From contig JAJUBI010000003.1 of NCBI GenBank assembly GCA_022419385.1, forward strand, positions 3,782,001 to 3,846,000: a DNA stretch of 64,000 nucleotides. Reading direction: 5' to 3'. This document shows positions 1 through 11,037 of the stretch, piece after piece. Under the pieces are notes generated by a model that saw only the letters and a program-made list of their open reading frames with translations, made no database searches and was not told the origin of the DNA. Position 1 is the stretch's first letter. Every line of letters begins with the position of its first letter. The position numbers were made by a program, and so were the translations under genes. This stretch comes from Paraconiothyrium sp. Pb-2020. Its lineage: Eukaryota; Ascomycota; Dothideomycetes; Pleosporales; Didymosphaeriaceae.

Positions 1-12
1 ACCGCCGCAACT

Positions 13-448
13 ATGCTCGCACGAACCTTACTCGTTCCTCTGCGCCGTACCCTCCTCACGACACCCGCCCGCCTTCCCACGATTTCCCGCGCAATCCACA
101 TACCCGCCGCCCGACCATGTCCACACACTCCCACTCCCTCCGCAATCACTAGCTTGGCATCTCGATTGAATGGTCTTCGGATACAGCAACAAACAAGAGG
201 CATGAAGGTGCGGTCGTCGGTCAAGAAGCTGTGCGACGGGTGCAAAAGCGTGAGAAGGAAGAAAGGGAAGTACGTGTATATTATTTGCAGCAAGAACCCG
301 AAACATAAGCAGAGGTATGTACAAGTTCTCTTTGAAGAAACAAGGAGGGAGGGTTTAGAATTGAACCTAGGTGGAGATGGTGCAGAGCATAGTGTGGTGT
401 GCGAAATTTGGACATTGGCTAACATCTGGGGTGTGCAGGCAGGGATAG
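13..448 (+). CDS. RTC6: Mitochondrial 54S ribosomal protein bL36m
   Basis: Two exons, 13..314 and 439..448, give 103 aa. The C-terminal 38 residues from MKVRSSVKKLCDGCK carry the bL36 zinc ribbon (C-x2-C-x12-C-x4-H) and end NPKHKQRQG. The last residues RQG and the stop appear only after removing a 124-bp intron (donor GTATGT, branch GCTAAC, acceptor GCAG), which restores the universal bL36 tail. The first ~65 residues are Arg/Thr/Pro-rich and look like a mitochondrial presequence, so the product should act in the large mitoribosomal subunit. Without the splice the frame reads on for 70 non-homologous residues. The gene lies only 12 bp from the window edge, but the ATG at 13 precedes a good presequence. 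Confidence 0.9.
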
Positions 449-874
449 AGATTGCGAGATACGGGCGATGCGGTTTCGAAGACGTGGCTGGTCGGATAGA
501 TATACCGAAGAGGTCGACATGTACATACGGATAAGGAGCGATACTGGGACACTGGATAATTGTTTAAAGACAGAAGAAGTGTATCATATGTAGGAAATCG
601 CATCAAAGGCGCTCTGGATTCGGTCAATGGAGACCCTGTAACACATACTCTCAGCTACGAATGTCCACCCTGCATTATACTAGCTATGCATATTCAGTAC
701 AGCGTTTCACGAGTTGAAGTTTGATTATAGTCCTTCTGAGCGTGCTTTGCGCATAACTAGCTTCATGAGATCCCTCGCAACTTTTGATTCCTGCAACGCC
801 ATCTTGAAAACACTGTCCGAAGGGTATCGAGCATAAATACGAAGACAATATTCGACGATCGTGCAGATCGTCAC
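449..874. other. Convergent 3' intergenic region
   Basis: This stretch lies between the 3' ends of the bL36m gene (plus) and the large minus-strand gene. It presumably holds both 3' UTRs. I see no coding signal or repeat in it. Confidence 0.6.
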
Positions 875-3844
875 TCATCGCCAACCACGGCGCTCTTCAT
901 CATAGGGAAAACTTTCTCCTTGATTCCTAGAAGATGCCCTCACAGGATAGTCTTGAGGGCTCGCCGGGTACTCTTGAGCGTTGCTGGGGATGCGGTCCCT
1001 TCCTTGATAGCGAGGGACCTCGAGGATAGTGCCACCGGGACTTCTCAGCGGACTTCGATTTGGCACCTGAGGCCTCGTAACGTAATCGTTCTCCGTGAGC
1101 CTGTAGCTTTGGTCCCTGTAGCTCTGTTCCATTTTCTGACTTGCAAACTCTCTTTGCATCATCTTCTGGTTCTCGCGGCGTTCTGCGAGGTTGCGCTCAG
1201 TAGCAGAGCGACTTTCGGCGCGTCCAATACCTATGTTGTCTATCTTCTCGCCGAGACGACGTATCTCGTTGTTCATCATGGTGGCACCGTCAAGCGTGGT
1301 GCTATCTAGTTCTTCTGTGGGGGGAGGAGTGCTGGCTTCCAACTCGGCAGGCTGGCCTCTGATGGGTGTTGGGTCCCAAGGGCGTTGCCAACACCATGAA
1401 CGCTGCTGAGAGGCTTCGAGCAGCTCAGTTTGGCCATTCGTCACCCATTCTGGGCATCGTTTGAGGTCGGTGCAGAGGAAGTAGCGCACGCCGTCGGTAT
1501 GTTTGAGGGATTGCACGTCGACGGATAGAGTCGAAAGAACTTGAAGAACCCCATACAGAAGCACCCAGCGTCCGAGGCGTGCTTCCCGCGGCGTCGTAGC
1601 CTTGAGGTCTGCACCGAGTTCAAACTGCTCAAAACTATCGATGAGAACGTTGCCGCTGAATGAGGAGTCCAGCTTTTCGATGTTCGTAGCATCGCTGAAT
1701 ACGATCGACAGCTGTAGATGCGTCTTAGCGTCCTTCGTCGTATCTATCTTGCTCTTCTTTAGACCACCAAAAAGACCTTTTTTTTGTGCCATTCTTGTCT
1801 GTGGTACATCCCGCGGCAGTAACGGATACGCATGAGGGATGTGGGAGTACCCGTGCTTGTTGTCCCAAGTCACCAGGACGTCCGCGAGCGCTAGCTCGGG
1901 TAGGTTTGCTCTGAAATCCTCAGTTCTCAGGTTCGCCATCTGCCACTTGTTCCCGGGCCGTTCTTCCCGCACGTCCCAAACCACGTCTCGGTTAACGAGG
2001 TAGTCGTAGAGCATGCCGAAATCTCGTTGTAAGTCAAGTGCAACCTTCCGGTTGAGCCATGTCTGGCCTTGACTTGGTGGCCAGTTGCCGTAGATCTTGG
2101 TGAGATAGTTGATCAAGAACTGTCGAAAAGCCTGATAGCTCTGATACACAGGCGTGCCTGATCACAAATCAGTCAGTAAGTTAGCATACGTAAAGACAAA
2201 GTCACGTACCGGCAGCTTTTGCAACATTCGGCCATACATCGTCAAAGTCGAACGTGCCCAGCCTCTCTTCAGCCTCCATCACTCGCAGTTGCAGCGACTT
2301 GGATGCAATCCCTAAGTTTCTCCTTGTGGCAATGGACAGTCTCTTGAAATCTGGATGCTCCTCTACCTGCGGGTTCAAGATGCCGGCAAGATGAACAAAG
2401 CTTTCCAGATATCCTTGACGCCATCGTACGTTGTCTTGTTCCGCCCAGGTGAGCAGGCTGATAGCTAGCTTGATGCCGTTTCTAACGTCGTCTAGCTTGT
2501 GCTGCGCCAAATAATTCGTAATAATTTGGACGCTGCGCTCGCGTGACGTGGGTTTCGAATGCTCGTTGTGGTCAAGATCATACATGACCTGAATCTCAGG
2601 CTGAAGCGTATTCAACATCTCGAACAGATCGGCCCCTACAATGGGCTTATCATGTAGTATAGCGATGAAATTTCGAACTGCGACGTGGTGCAGCCGTTGC
2701 GCTTGTGGCGTCTTCAAGTGGCCTGGCGCTGTAAACCATAATTCATGTGTGGCTCGTTGTTGCTGCGAGGCTTGAAACGATGGAGGCGGTGACATGGCGT
2801 CCGGACGAGTGTGGTCTGGGTAATATTGGGCCCTCGAATCATTGGCATATCCCGGAACCCCATAGTAAGTCTGGTTGATGTTGAAAGGCGGGGGAGACGA
2901 CATGCCACCCGGGGAAACGGGAGCCAGCATGTGTCGCTGGCCTGGCGGTAGCGGGAAATAAGGAGTAAATGATTGTCGGGACGACTCCGCATTATCTTCA
3001 AGCGTCCATTCGTCGTCGTGGTCGATGCGTCCGTAAAGTAAAGCGTTATTCAACCAAGTGGAACCACAGTTTTCGAGCACATCCAGCTCGGCTCTAATCT
3101 GTGGTAGCGGACGATCCTCGTCCATCTGCTCTTCTTTGAAATAGATCAGAACATTTCCGTCTTGCAAGTCCTCATCCTGCTGCAGTCAGTTACAAAGTAT
3201 CCGACGAATCAACACATTGCTCACAAAGTCGAAACCACCGTAAGGTCTCATGCCTTCGTTGCCACCCTGCCATACTCGAAAATTCATCCAACTTTTCTGG
3301 TCGGGGTCGCTGGGATAGTTAAGTCTTGACTCGGCTCTGAAGAGAGGCGGCGCAGGTGTAGAAGCTTTCTTCATAGGGACGCCGCCTGTAGCAATGGTTT
3401 AGGATTAGTTTGTGTTGCACGTACGAGGCTTTATAAGGGACACTCACCCCCTCGTCCCCGAGGTGCCTTCGTGTCTTTACCATTGGCTTGGTACTTGGAT
3501 TTCTCTTTGCCCGTGGACGAAGTATCGGATATAGATTCGGGACGGCCAGCTGCGGTCCTTGAACGGTGAGGATCTGAGGACGAATGGGAGGCAGTGACTC
3601 GCAGAGGCGGCCTGCTGCCATTGTCGTTCGTGGAGCTGCTTCGAGATGTCGAGACGGTAAGCTGCCTTGTTGGCATGCCACCTGTCGATATAGTACTTCG
3701 CGTGCCGGCCGAATTCCATTCCGCAAAGGCATCGCCAGGTCTGCGGATTGGCTCAGGCGCTTTGCCTTTCTGTGCAGCCTTCTTTTCCTTCTTTTCAATA
3801 TCTTTGACAACCGCTTTCCGACTTCGTGCGCCTCTTGCTGACAT
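875..3844 (-). CDS. Large uncharacterised ascomycete protein (936 aa)
   Basis: Four exons on the minus strand, 3844..3448, 3385..3225, 3179..2210 and 2157..875, join in frame (2811 nt). Donors are GTGAGT, GTGAGC and GTACGT; the last intron has a GCTAAC branch site. Residues 1-135 are basic, then Ser/Thr-rich and probably disordered. From about 135 to 240 there is an ordered N-terminal region (WMNFRVWQGG, RPYGGFDF, LLYGRIDHDDEWTLED). A helical middle (~300-500) contains FRQFLINYLTKIYGNW, and a region near residue 600 reads SDATNIEKLDSSFSG. The C-terminus is a charged coiled-coil/disordered tail. The layout resembles a fungal-only family of unknown function (possibly the one called DUF8004; I cannot confirm that name). 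No catalytic motif, signal peptide or membrane segment is visible. The third-exon acceptor could shift by one codon (GCAG|CAG). Confidence 0.85.
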
Positions 3845-5383
3845 TGTGGTAGAGCTCGTCTGACCTCGAGAAACCTCGACTCTGGTAGGAAAGGTGAGAA
3901 GGTCACATCAAGAGGAATTGCAAAGCGCAGTGAGAGTGGCAGGGGAGGAAGGCGTGCAGAAAGAATATTTCACAGAGCTTCCCATGGGCTCATCCGAGGG
4001 TGCGGCTAATCAGAAGGAAAGAGAAGTAGGACGCGCCAAAGTGAAGGAGCTGAAGCGTTCGGCTAGCCTTTTACTGCGGAGGGAGACGCGAAAGGTATGT
4101 TGTCGCATGAGATAGGGTATCCTCAATATATTGGGCTTCGCGAAGGCCCTTACGGTCCCGCGGATCAGGTACGATAGGTGAACAGGTTGCTATATTAGGT
4201 ATGGCAGATGCGGCATATGCGGAGGAGTTGCAGTCCCGATAAGGACCCCTGCATGCTCCACGCTCGGTCGCGGGCTGGATGCTCGGTCAAACAAACGCTT
4301 TGGGGCACAGTCGGAGCCACCATGGAAGCGAGGCAGATGCCTGTCTACGAACAAGGAGGTGACCCAATGGTAGAGTCGTTGGGTCCCTCGCGAAATGACA
4401 CGAGCAAGAGCAGACGGGCTGGCGGCGGTACAGCCGTGCTAGAGATAAGGCCTGTATGAATTGAGTACGGGGCGTCAGCGCTGCAGGAGGCGATGGAAGG
4501 CAGCCAGAAGCAGGCCATGCTCGCGATCGGAGATTGGACATGGTATATTGTTGCAGTACTCGCACGGCGCAGCAGACTCATGTACTTTTGTTGCGTGTTC
4601 CAGGAGAGTGCAATGGCTGGGGCCACGGGTGGCAGCCCATCACGTGTTCCCCATGGCAAGCGAGGCTTCCAGCGCGGGCCGGGGGTCAATGAACGGGTGT
4701 GAACCAGACATTGGGTACCACGCCATGCCGCAAACCCTCATATACATGTCGATCGATTCGAACGTCCAAGGATCGCAAGACGGGCCGCCGTGTTTGTTGC
4801 CATGGAAGCTCGTAGGGGTGATCTGGACGTTTCCAAGGTTGGGCGTGTGTGGGTCCCTGCCGGGTGGGTGCCGGCCTCGCAGCCCAGCAAACCTCGAAAA
4901 CCACGAACAACCACATTGCGATAGTTGCCACCTGCCGCACCGTCTTGGATTGTCGGACCGTAATAAACACCTTTACACCAATATCTTGATTTGTCCCGTG
5001 TCTTCTCTGCAACGCCTTGGAAGATGCGACATGAGCCCAGCCACAGGATTATGTTCCAGCCACCTTCCCCGCCATGCAGGCAGGCCCTCCCATGGTGTAT
5101 TTAATGGAACAGCAAGTTTCCAGCGCACCAACTTTTTACGTCACTCTGCGTGCCACGAGCTTTACTCTTAGCTGCAGCAATAAAGCCCGTCTGGTTCCGC
5201 GTTTTGTACCTGTCGCGTACCTTCTGCCTTATCCTCTCATATTGCGCAAGTCGTCAGCCAGCGTCTGCTAGTTCCCATTGGGCTCGCATTGCAGCTTCCC
5301 GCCTGATTGTACCAGTCGAAGCTGTTGCTGTTGCCTACCTTCTACTCCATCTTGCACTTTTGCTATAGGCCATAGTCATCATC
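3845..5383. other. Intergenic region, divergent promoters
   Basis: The large minus-strand gene and the plus-strand MARVEL gene are transcribed away from each other here. The sequence is GC-rich with several open but unconvincing frames, including one of 236 codons at 4461-5171 rich in Cys, His and Arg with no domain. Nothing else is supported. Confidence 0.5.
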
Positions 5384-6092
5384 ATGTCGTTCTCGGGCAT
5401 CTCGTTCATCTTCTGGAGGATCATGGAGATCATCACCCTCATCCCGACCATGGGAATGTTGGTAAGAAGACCGTATGGTAATACTTTTGGTTCATGACTG
5501 ACCTAGAATCAGGCTTGGTTCGTTCATTGGTTCGACAGTCAGCTTCTGCGCACTCCGACCGATATACTGGTACTGTTCATAGTGTCGACGTTAGCTGTCG
5601 CATGGACTATAGGAACATTGTTCCTCTACCGGACTGCCCGGCACTCGGCAGGCTTCGTCGCCTTCGTCGACCTCCTCTTCGTCGGTGCCTTTATTGGCGC
5701 TGTCTACGAGCTGCGCCGCATCAGCGATGCGGATTGCTCCAACTGGACTCGGGGAGATACGCACGGAATCAGCGCCTTTGGCTGGTCTGTCACGGGCACG
5801 TTTCCCACCCTCAATGTGAACAGGCAATGCGCCATGCTAAAGGCCTCCTGGGCTTTTGGGATCATGTAAGTACAGCGGAGGATCCTAGGACCCAGATTTG
5901 GAGCTAACAGTAACTAGGAACTGCATCTTTTTCTTCTTTACCTGCGTGCTGGCCCTCCTCGTCCATCGCCATCACGACAGCCACGACCGCGTTGTTGTCA
6001 AGCGTGAGACTCACCACTACCGCGGCTCGCGCCACCATTCGCGCTCTCCCCGCCGCTCGCACCACAGCCACCGTTCGCGATCCTACGTTTGA
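5384..6092 (+). CDS. MARVEL-domain membrane protein
   Basis: Exons 5384..5461, 5513..5865 and 5918..6092 give 201 aa; introns are 51 and 52 bp with GTAAGA and GTAAGT donors. Four hydrophobic segments are visible: ISFIFWRIMEIITLIPTMGML, ILVLFIVSTLAVAWTIGTLFL, AGFVAFVDLLFVGAFIGAVYEL and, after the last splice, NCIFFFFTCVLALLVH. This four-helix pattern, an extracellular Cys pair between helices 3 and 4, and length near 200 aa fit the fungal MARVEL family, which associates with the plasma membrane or cortical membrane domains. The cytosolic tail (~residues 167-201) is extremely His/Arg/Ser-rich and ends HSHRSRSYV. Start chosen as the first ATG giving helix 1. The function of this particular member is unknown. 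Confidence 0.88.
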
Positions 6093-6974
6093 ACGATAGC
6101 AAGTCGTCGATCATCTCTCGGGAGCTGTAAGCTAGCTAGCAAGCGAGCAAAACATTACATACATATGGAATATCTTTACTGTGAATATGAAACGAATCTG
6201 ACGGGAGCGCATCTGCTGCATATCTAAAGGAGGATCTGCATCACTACGAAGGGAGGACTAGGACTACTGTACGGTTACGATTTACGACACACTGCTTCGA
6301 AGCTCTGTATCTGTTTTATACTTTGTTAATTAGTTAGAGAGCGAAATACCCACGGCGCGCTGTTAGGCCAGCCACATCAATGAATGAACTTGAAAGCGCG
6401 ATATGCCCACAATTCACTATGATCGCAACACCATGCTCATTGGCATCGTGTCGTCTACATATGAGGTACATCGAAGTCAGTATATATGACGTGGTGCTAT
6501 TACACAGGCATTTTGGAGGAAGCACCTGTGAGCGTGACCCGCATCGCCGGACACTAGTTGTTCCAGGGTCCAGAAACCCTCTTTCGACGACAGGTTCGCG
6601 AGAGCTTAGTCTTTCAGAGGCCTCCTTAAAGAAAACGCTATCTCTGACCAAGTACAGTACTATGTCAGGAGTGTGCGTACTATATCGCTCGTGCTAAGGT
6701 AATGCAGGGTATCGAGGTGTCTGATGAGGCAATGTATATGGCATGCCGGCATTCCTTGACGTATAGGAACTCGCTTCATCTATGTCACGGGCGAGGCAAG
6801 TCATTTTACAAAGAAGAGAAGAGTTGTACATTGGTGGAATGAGAGGATGACATCAGCTTTGATTTTGTACCTTCCACCACCAAGACCTGTTTGTCTTTAA
6901 CAGCGGCGTCCTGCCTGAACACTGACACTCCCATTCCATACAAACTTGAACACCAGACAAAATTCTGACCTCCA

Positions 6975-7240
6975 TGTAGGCACGAAGCCTCCGACATCTG
7001 AGAACCCAAACAACCACCAATGTGACCAAACACCGTCTTTGTTTCAACTTCAAAGGCTCCAAGATGATACCAAACAGCCGAAAGTCTTGCAGAATGCAGG
7101 TAGACTAGGCATGAAGCCTTCAGATCCCACACGGCCCGAAAACCCAAACACCGATTCGACAGCAAACTCTGAGGGGGTCTCGGGTGAGAGGTTGCGGGTA
7201 GGCCAGGCACGAGGCCCTCAGATTCCACACGGCCCGCAAC
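6975..7240. repeat. Three degenerate direct repeats, ~100-120 bp apart
   Basis: Three copies of a motif like GTAGGCACGAAGCCTTCAGA start near 6975, 7100 and 7197. Copies 2 and 3 stay alignable for about 36 bp through CACACGGCCCG. Copies 1 and 2 share AAACCCAAACA or a near form of it after the core. Differences between copies 2 and 3 are mainly C/T and A/G transitions. I do not recognise the element; it may be a decayed minisatellite or mobile-element remnant. Confidence 0.55.
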
Positions 7241-8066
7241 ATGAGCCAAGAACGCCCTTGGTCTTTGAACTGCCACCTTGCTGTTCTGTCATTGACCCGA
7301 CTCCGAAGAGCGCCGGACAGAGTGCAGCTTCCACCTCTTTGACCAACCGTGTTCCAAGCCCAAGGGACCCTGTGGCCTCGAACCACACCCTGTACCAGTT
7401 TCCTTGATGTTGAGGCCGATCGAGCTCAACGCTGATCCGATCCGCAGATCGGGAGCGCCCAGGAGATATCCGTTGTTGATCTCCTGTCCGGTGCCCAGTG
7501 TTTTCCACTGTTCGGTTCGGTTGGGGAAGTCGCATCAGTCGCTGGGAGCTGTCGCTGGGTCGATGTGCTGAGTTGCTCACGGGCGTGTTGCAATGTCGTT
7601 AAGGCGATAGCCGAGACGACTCAAGTATTGAGTGGGGAGGTGTGGTGCCGGAGTCATGGTTGTGGCCGTTACAGTGAGAAGCAACGGGCACGAGGTGAGC
7701 AGTTCAGTGCCCAGGTGTGGGGGTGGTGTGACAACGTGGTCATGTGGAAGGTGCATGATAGTGCACGATGGGCGAGAAGTGACAGCTCTTGCTAGTGCTC
7801 ATAGTAGCATAGTAGATGTGAGGCGCTTGTGCGATGGAGCGACTAGGGCTGTCAGCAATTGCGCGACATGCGACTGGGGTGAAGGTGAGATACCTGAGGT
7901 TGACTTCATAGCGAAGAGCTTGAGTGAATGTAACTCATGTTGAGGCAAACATGGACAGTACATATTGAAGGGATGAGAAGTGGGGACCCATTGTGGAGGG
8001 AGAAGAAGTTGTGGAGTGAGGTGTTGTGGAGAAGAAGAGGAGAGGCTTTGGCGGGGGCAGGCGGGC

Positions 8067-8077
8067 TTTATATACAG
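8067..8077 (-). promoter_or_regulatory. TATA-like element with pyrimidine-rich leader
   Basis: On the minus strand TATATAAAG is followed by about 80 nt of C/T-rich sequence and then ATG codons near 7995 and 7910. This is how strongly expressed fungal genes begin, but the frames after these ATGs are very short (18 codons; or MKSTS then a possible splice), so the gene served by it is absent, broken or non-coding. Confidence 0.3.
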
Positions 8078-8615
8078 TGCGCAGATCAGTGGCAACTCGC
8101 TTACCAGCTTGGCGTTGATCTGACGACGAGGTGAAGCAGGTGAGAGAAAGGCGTAGAAAAGCGGCGAAGGCAAGTGAAAGGTTAGATCGGTGAGCGCTTC
8201 ACCTGGGCGTCGTTCTGGTAGCAGATTCATGTCGAGCAAGTCCTAGCCGCTAAGCGAACTCCGCGACTAACATAGTAAGAACATGATATCACGAGTATGG
8301 GTGAATTAGATCTAAGTAATGTATGCTGAGGTGACCTGTGCGGTAGTATGCAGTTACGGCATGCCAGCCGTGGAAGCGTCTGCCAGCGGTGATCGTTCGA
8401 ACAATTTGAGGGCGTACGTGTGACACATAGTGATGGTGATGTGGACAGGCCTAACAGTGAGCTGTATTGAAAGCTCATGAATACAGATGTGTGTACTATG
8501 GACGGGAGCGTTGACTTAAGTAGACTAAGAGCATCATATTTGCGGAGGACTCGTGTCAGGCCCAGGCCTTAGTCTCTCCCCTCATACAGAATAGTGTGTC
8601 TTCATCGACACCATA

Positions 8616-9796
8616 TCAAAAGCCAACCTCATAAGCATCGAAATGAGCCGTCGCCTGACCAAAGGACACAACGCCATTCCTCTCAATTGGTACTCCATCC
8701 TGTTGCAACCCACCTCCAGGAATATATATCCGATTGCCCACAGCAACCGCAGCAGTACCATGGCGTGGGACTTGCATGTTGTTCAGCCTTGTCCACTCTC
8801 TTGATTCTAGATCGTATGTTTCCGCCTGAGGGAAGACGCCGTTCGTGGCGTTGGGATTGCACTCTCCACCGAACGCAAAGAACGAGCCCCCAACAGCACC
8901 CCCGGTCACTCCACCGCGAGCAGTAGGCATATGGCCCGGAGAAGTCTGCCAGCCAGTGCTCTGATTTCGAAGATCGAGTGAGAAGACGGTGTCGCGGACA
9001 TTGGTACGTTCATACCAGCGCCCGCCAATGACGTATAGTATGTCTCCAACGACGGTCCCAGCAGCGTGTTGACGGCCTTCGGGGATGTTCGCTGCGATCG
9101 ATGGAACGCGCTGCCACTGCAGTGATGTAGTGTTGAATGCCGTGACGGTCGTCGAAGCGTCTTGGTAGTTCAGATTAAGCACGGTCATGCCGCCGGCTAT
9201 GTATATCATTTCACCGTAGACGCCCACAACAGAGCTTCCTCGTTCCGTGCCATTCGGCATCGAGGCGACTTCGGTCCAGTCGTTGGCCTTGAGATCATAG
9301 ACATAGCTCTTGCCAGTAGCGATCCAGTCGGCTTCAGCTGTCGGTGGTTCTTGGGTGTTGACGAGACCGCCGAGAAGATAAATCCGTCCGTTTACGGCCG
9401 CGGCGTTGGGGTGATTCACTGCAATTGGGAGCGGTGCCACGGTACGCCAGATACCGGACGGTATGTCGTACAACTGGACGAGGTTTGTGGAAACAATACG
9501 CTCTTGAACTGACTAGAACGAGCACGTGCGATCAGCGAAACCACCCTAGAGATAGTCTTAGTGTTTACAGTAGTACATACATCATTTCCAATGCGCTCCA
9601 CGCCTCCTACTACAGCAATGATGTTGTTTTCCACTGCTACCGTAGCGTGCTCTTGTCGGGGAGACGGCAGTGAGGTTAAATTTACCCAATGATTTCCTGC
9701 GTCTCCGGCTGTTTGGTAGGCTTGGGGCACCGCCGCTGCTCTGACGCTTGTTGCTAGGAAAAGGGTCGAGGCCTCAATGAGTCGCTGCAGATGCAT
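8616..9796 (-). CDS. Secreted Kelch-repeat beta-propeller protein
   Basis: Exons 9796..9581 and 9512..8616 (intron 68 bp, donor GTATGT, acceptor TAG) give 370 aa. The N-terminus MHLQRLIEASTLFLATSVRAAA is a signal peptide. Kelch blades follow, each with a hydrophobic run, a Gly-Gly pair and a later Trp: IIAVVGG, RIYLLGG, MIYIAGG, ILYVIGG, SFFAFGG and RIYIPGG, with W partners such as WTEVASMP and WQRVPSI. Several N-x-T/S glycosylation sites occur. The galactose-oxidase copper ligands and C-terminal domain are missing, so this is probably a carbohydrate- or protein-binding propeller rather than an oxidase. It sits beside another secreted-protein gene on the same strand. The ligand is unknown. 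Confidence 0.88.
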
Positions 9797-9882
9797 TTGG
9801 AAGGACTAGACAGAGCCGCTATTTGGAGACAAACGTTAGGTACTGAGATGTGCGTGTTCACTTGAAACTTGGATGGCTTTGC

Positions 9883-9889
9883 CTTTATA
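9883..9889 (-). promoter_or_regulatory. TATA box candidate for the Kelch gene
   Basis: TATAAAG on the minus strand lies about 90 bp upstream of the ATG at 9796, a normal fungal distance. The rest of 9797-10410, between the two secreted-protein genes, shows no coding signal. Confidence 0.4.
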
Positions 9890-10410
9890 CTCACGAGCTC
9901 TCGGATGTACGTGGGCCACTTTACGTCCGTGTAGGAATGTTGCCTAACAATTCCACCAGAGCGGTTGTCCCGCTTTGCGCGAATCACCTTCGAAAATCTG
10001 CTTCATGGAGCCCCAGCCTGGTACCAAGACACTACAATAAGCGCGACTGACGACGCTTCTAACGCGGTTTGGCGGGTGCGCGAGCGACCTCGATGGACTC
10101 ATTGCGGCGGAAAGCGGATCTTTCGCACGAGTAACGAAATCTCGACTACTACGAGGAGTGTTTGCAGAGCTGACGGACGAAAATCTGGTGTTGTACGAAT
10201 GTTGTTCCGGGTGCACAGTACAGGACATGGTGTAAGCAGGAGCGCTATGTCCACAAGTCCGAACCAGTTCTCCGGTCGATTTTGTACAATAGCATTCTAT
10301 AACACATGGTAATAGCCATGCCTGTACCTACATGTGCCTATATGATGTACCTGTTGCTTTTGTGTATTCGTTCCTCTTCATCGCCTTCCTGACGCGAGGG
10401 TCTAGGTCTC

Positions 10411-11037
10411 TCACGGCTGATAGCCTCCCTCCAACCACATCTTCAAGCCTTGAGCCTGCGCATCGAACGACGTCTGCAGCTTCTCCCCCAACAGCTGCTG
10501 TGTTAATGCCGCCGCTGGGCCGCTGAACACCTCGCGACTCTCGTAGAGCACGCGTCCGTTCTGCTTGTTGACGCTCAACGCTTGCCATCGTTCCGCTGTG
10601 ATAATCGGGTTCGGGTATGCTTCCCATGCAAGACGTCCCAGCTCGGGCTGCACATGCGTGACATTTTCATAAGAGAATTGCGTAGCAAGCGGGTTGTCAG
10701 GAGTGTACTCATTCACTGGAAGGGGAAGCGCTGGGATCTGGACGCGCAATATGAGCTGCGTGTTTTCGACGGGGCGCTGACTGGGAAGTGAGATATTCGC
10801 GACGTCCACGGCAATGGAGGAGCGGACAAAAGGATTCCATTTGGGGTAGGCGGGGAAGTCTGTGAGGGCATCCCAGGCGGCGCTGATATTGGTGTGCTCG
10901 ATTTCGATGCGCGCACTGACGTTGAATACGCCTGGAGCGACGTCTGGTAGATTCGTGTACTGCGCGAGAACACCGGTGACGGCGATTAGAAGCCAACACA
11001 CGGATGCCCTGCCGAGGGACTGCAGCACGAGCTTCAT
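10411..11037 (-). CDS. Secreted SRPBCC/START-like protein
   Basis: A single exon of 208 aa. Residues 1-25 (MKLVLQSLGRASVCWLLIAVTGVLA) form a signal peptide. The rest matches the polyketide-cyclase/SRPBCC fold: FNVSARIEIEHTNISAAWDALTDFPAYPKWNPFVRS gives strand 1 and helix 1 with the YPKWNPF signature, and the C-terminal helix runs LTQQLLGEKLQTSFDAQAQGLKMWLE. Such folds bind hydrophobic ligands in a central cavity. Most relatives are intracellular; a secreted form is less usual. A TATA-like CTTTATATAC lies about 135 bp upstream on the same strand. The ligand cannot be inferred. Confidence 0.85.
   Translation of the reverse strand: MKLVLQSLGRASVCWLLIAVTGVLAQYTNLPDVAPGVFNVSARIEIEHTNISAAWDALTDFPAYPKWNPFVRSSIAVDVANISLPSQRPVENTQLILRVQIPALPLPVNEYTPDNPLATQFSYENVTHVQPELGRLAWEAYPNPIITAERWQALSVNKQNGRVLYESREVFSGPAAALTQQLLGEKLQTSFDAQAQGLKMWLEGGYQP

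Larger units (their letters stand above)
6093..8615. other. Gene-poor region, no intact gene
   Basis: This 2.5 kb holds the MARVEL 3' UTR, a degenerate repeat (about 6975-7240) and a promoter-like block near 7970-8080 on the minus strand. The open frames present show no domain, no plausible splice pattern and low-complexity composition. I cannot support a gene here. Confidence 0.5.

Noticed and set aside
4461..5171. 236-codon plus-strand open frame
   Set aside because: Cys/His/Arg-rich composition, no domain, no continuity with splice sites; typical chance frame in GC-rich intergenic DNA.
7799..8239. 146-codon minus-strand frame (Pro/Leu/Ser-rich)
   Set aside because: It spans the TATA-like element and its C/T-rich leader, so it is probably untranslated promoter sequence.
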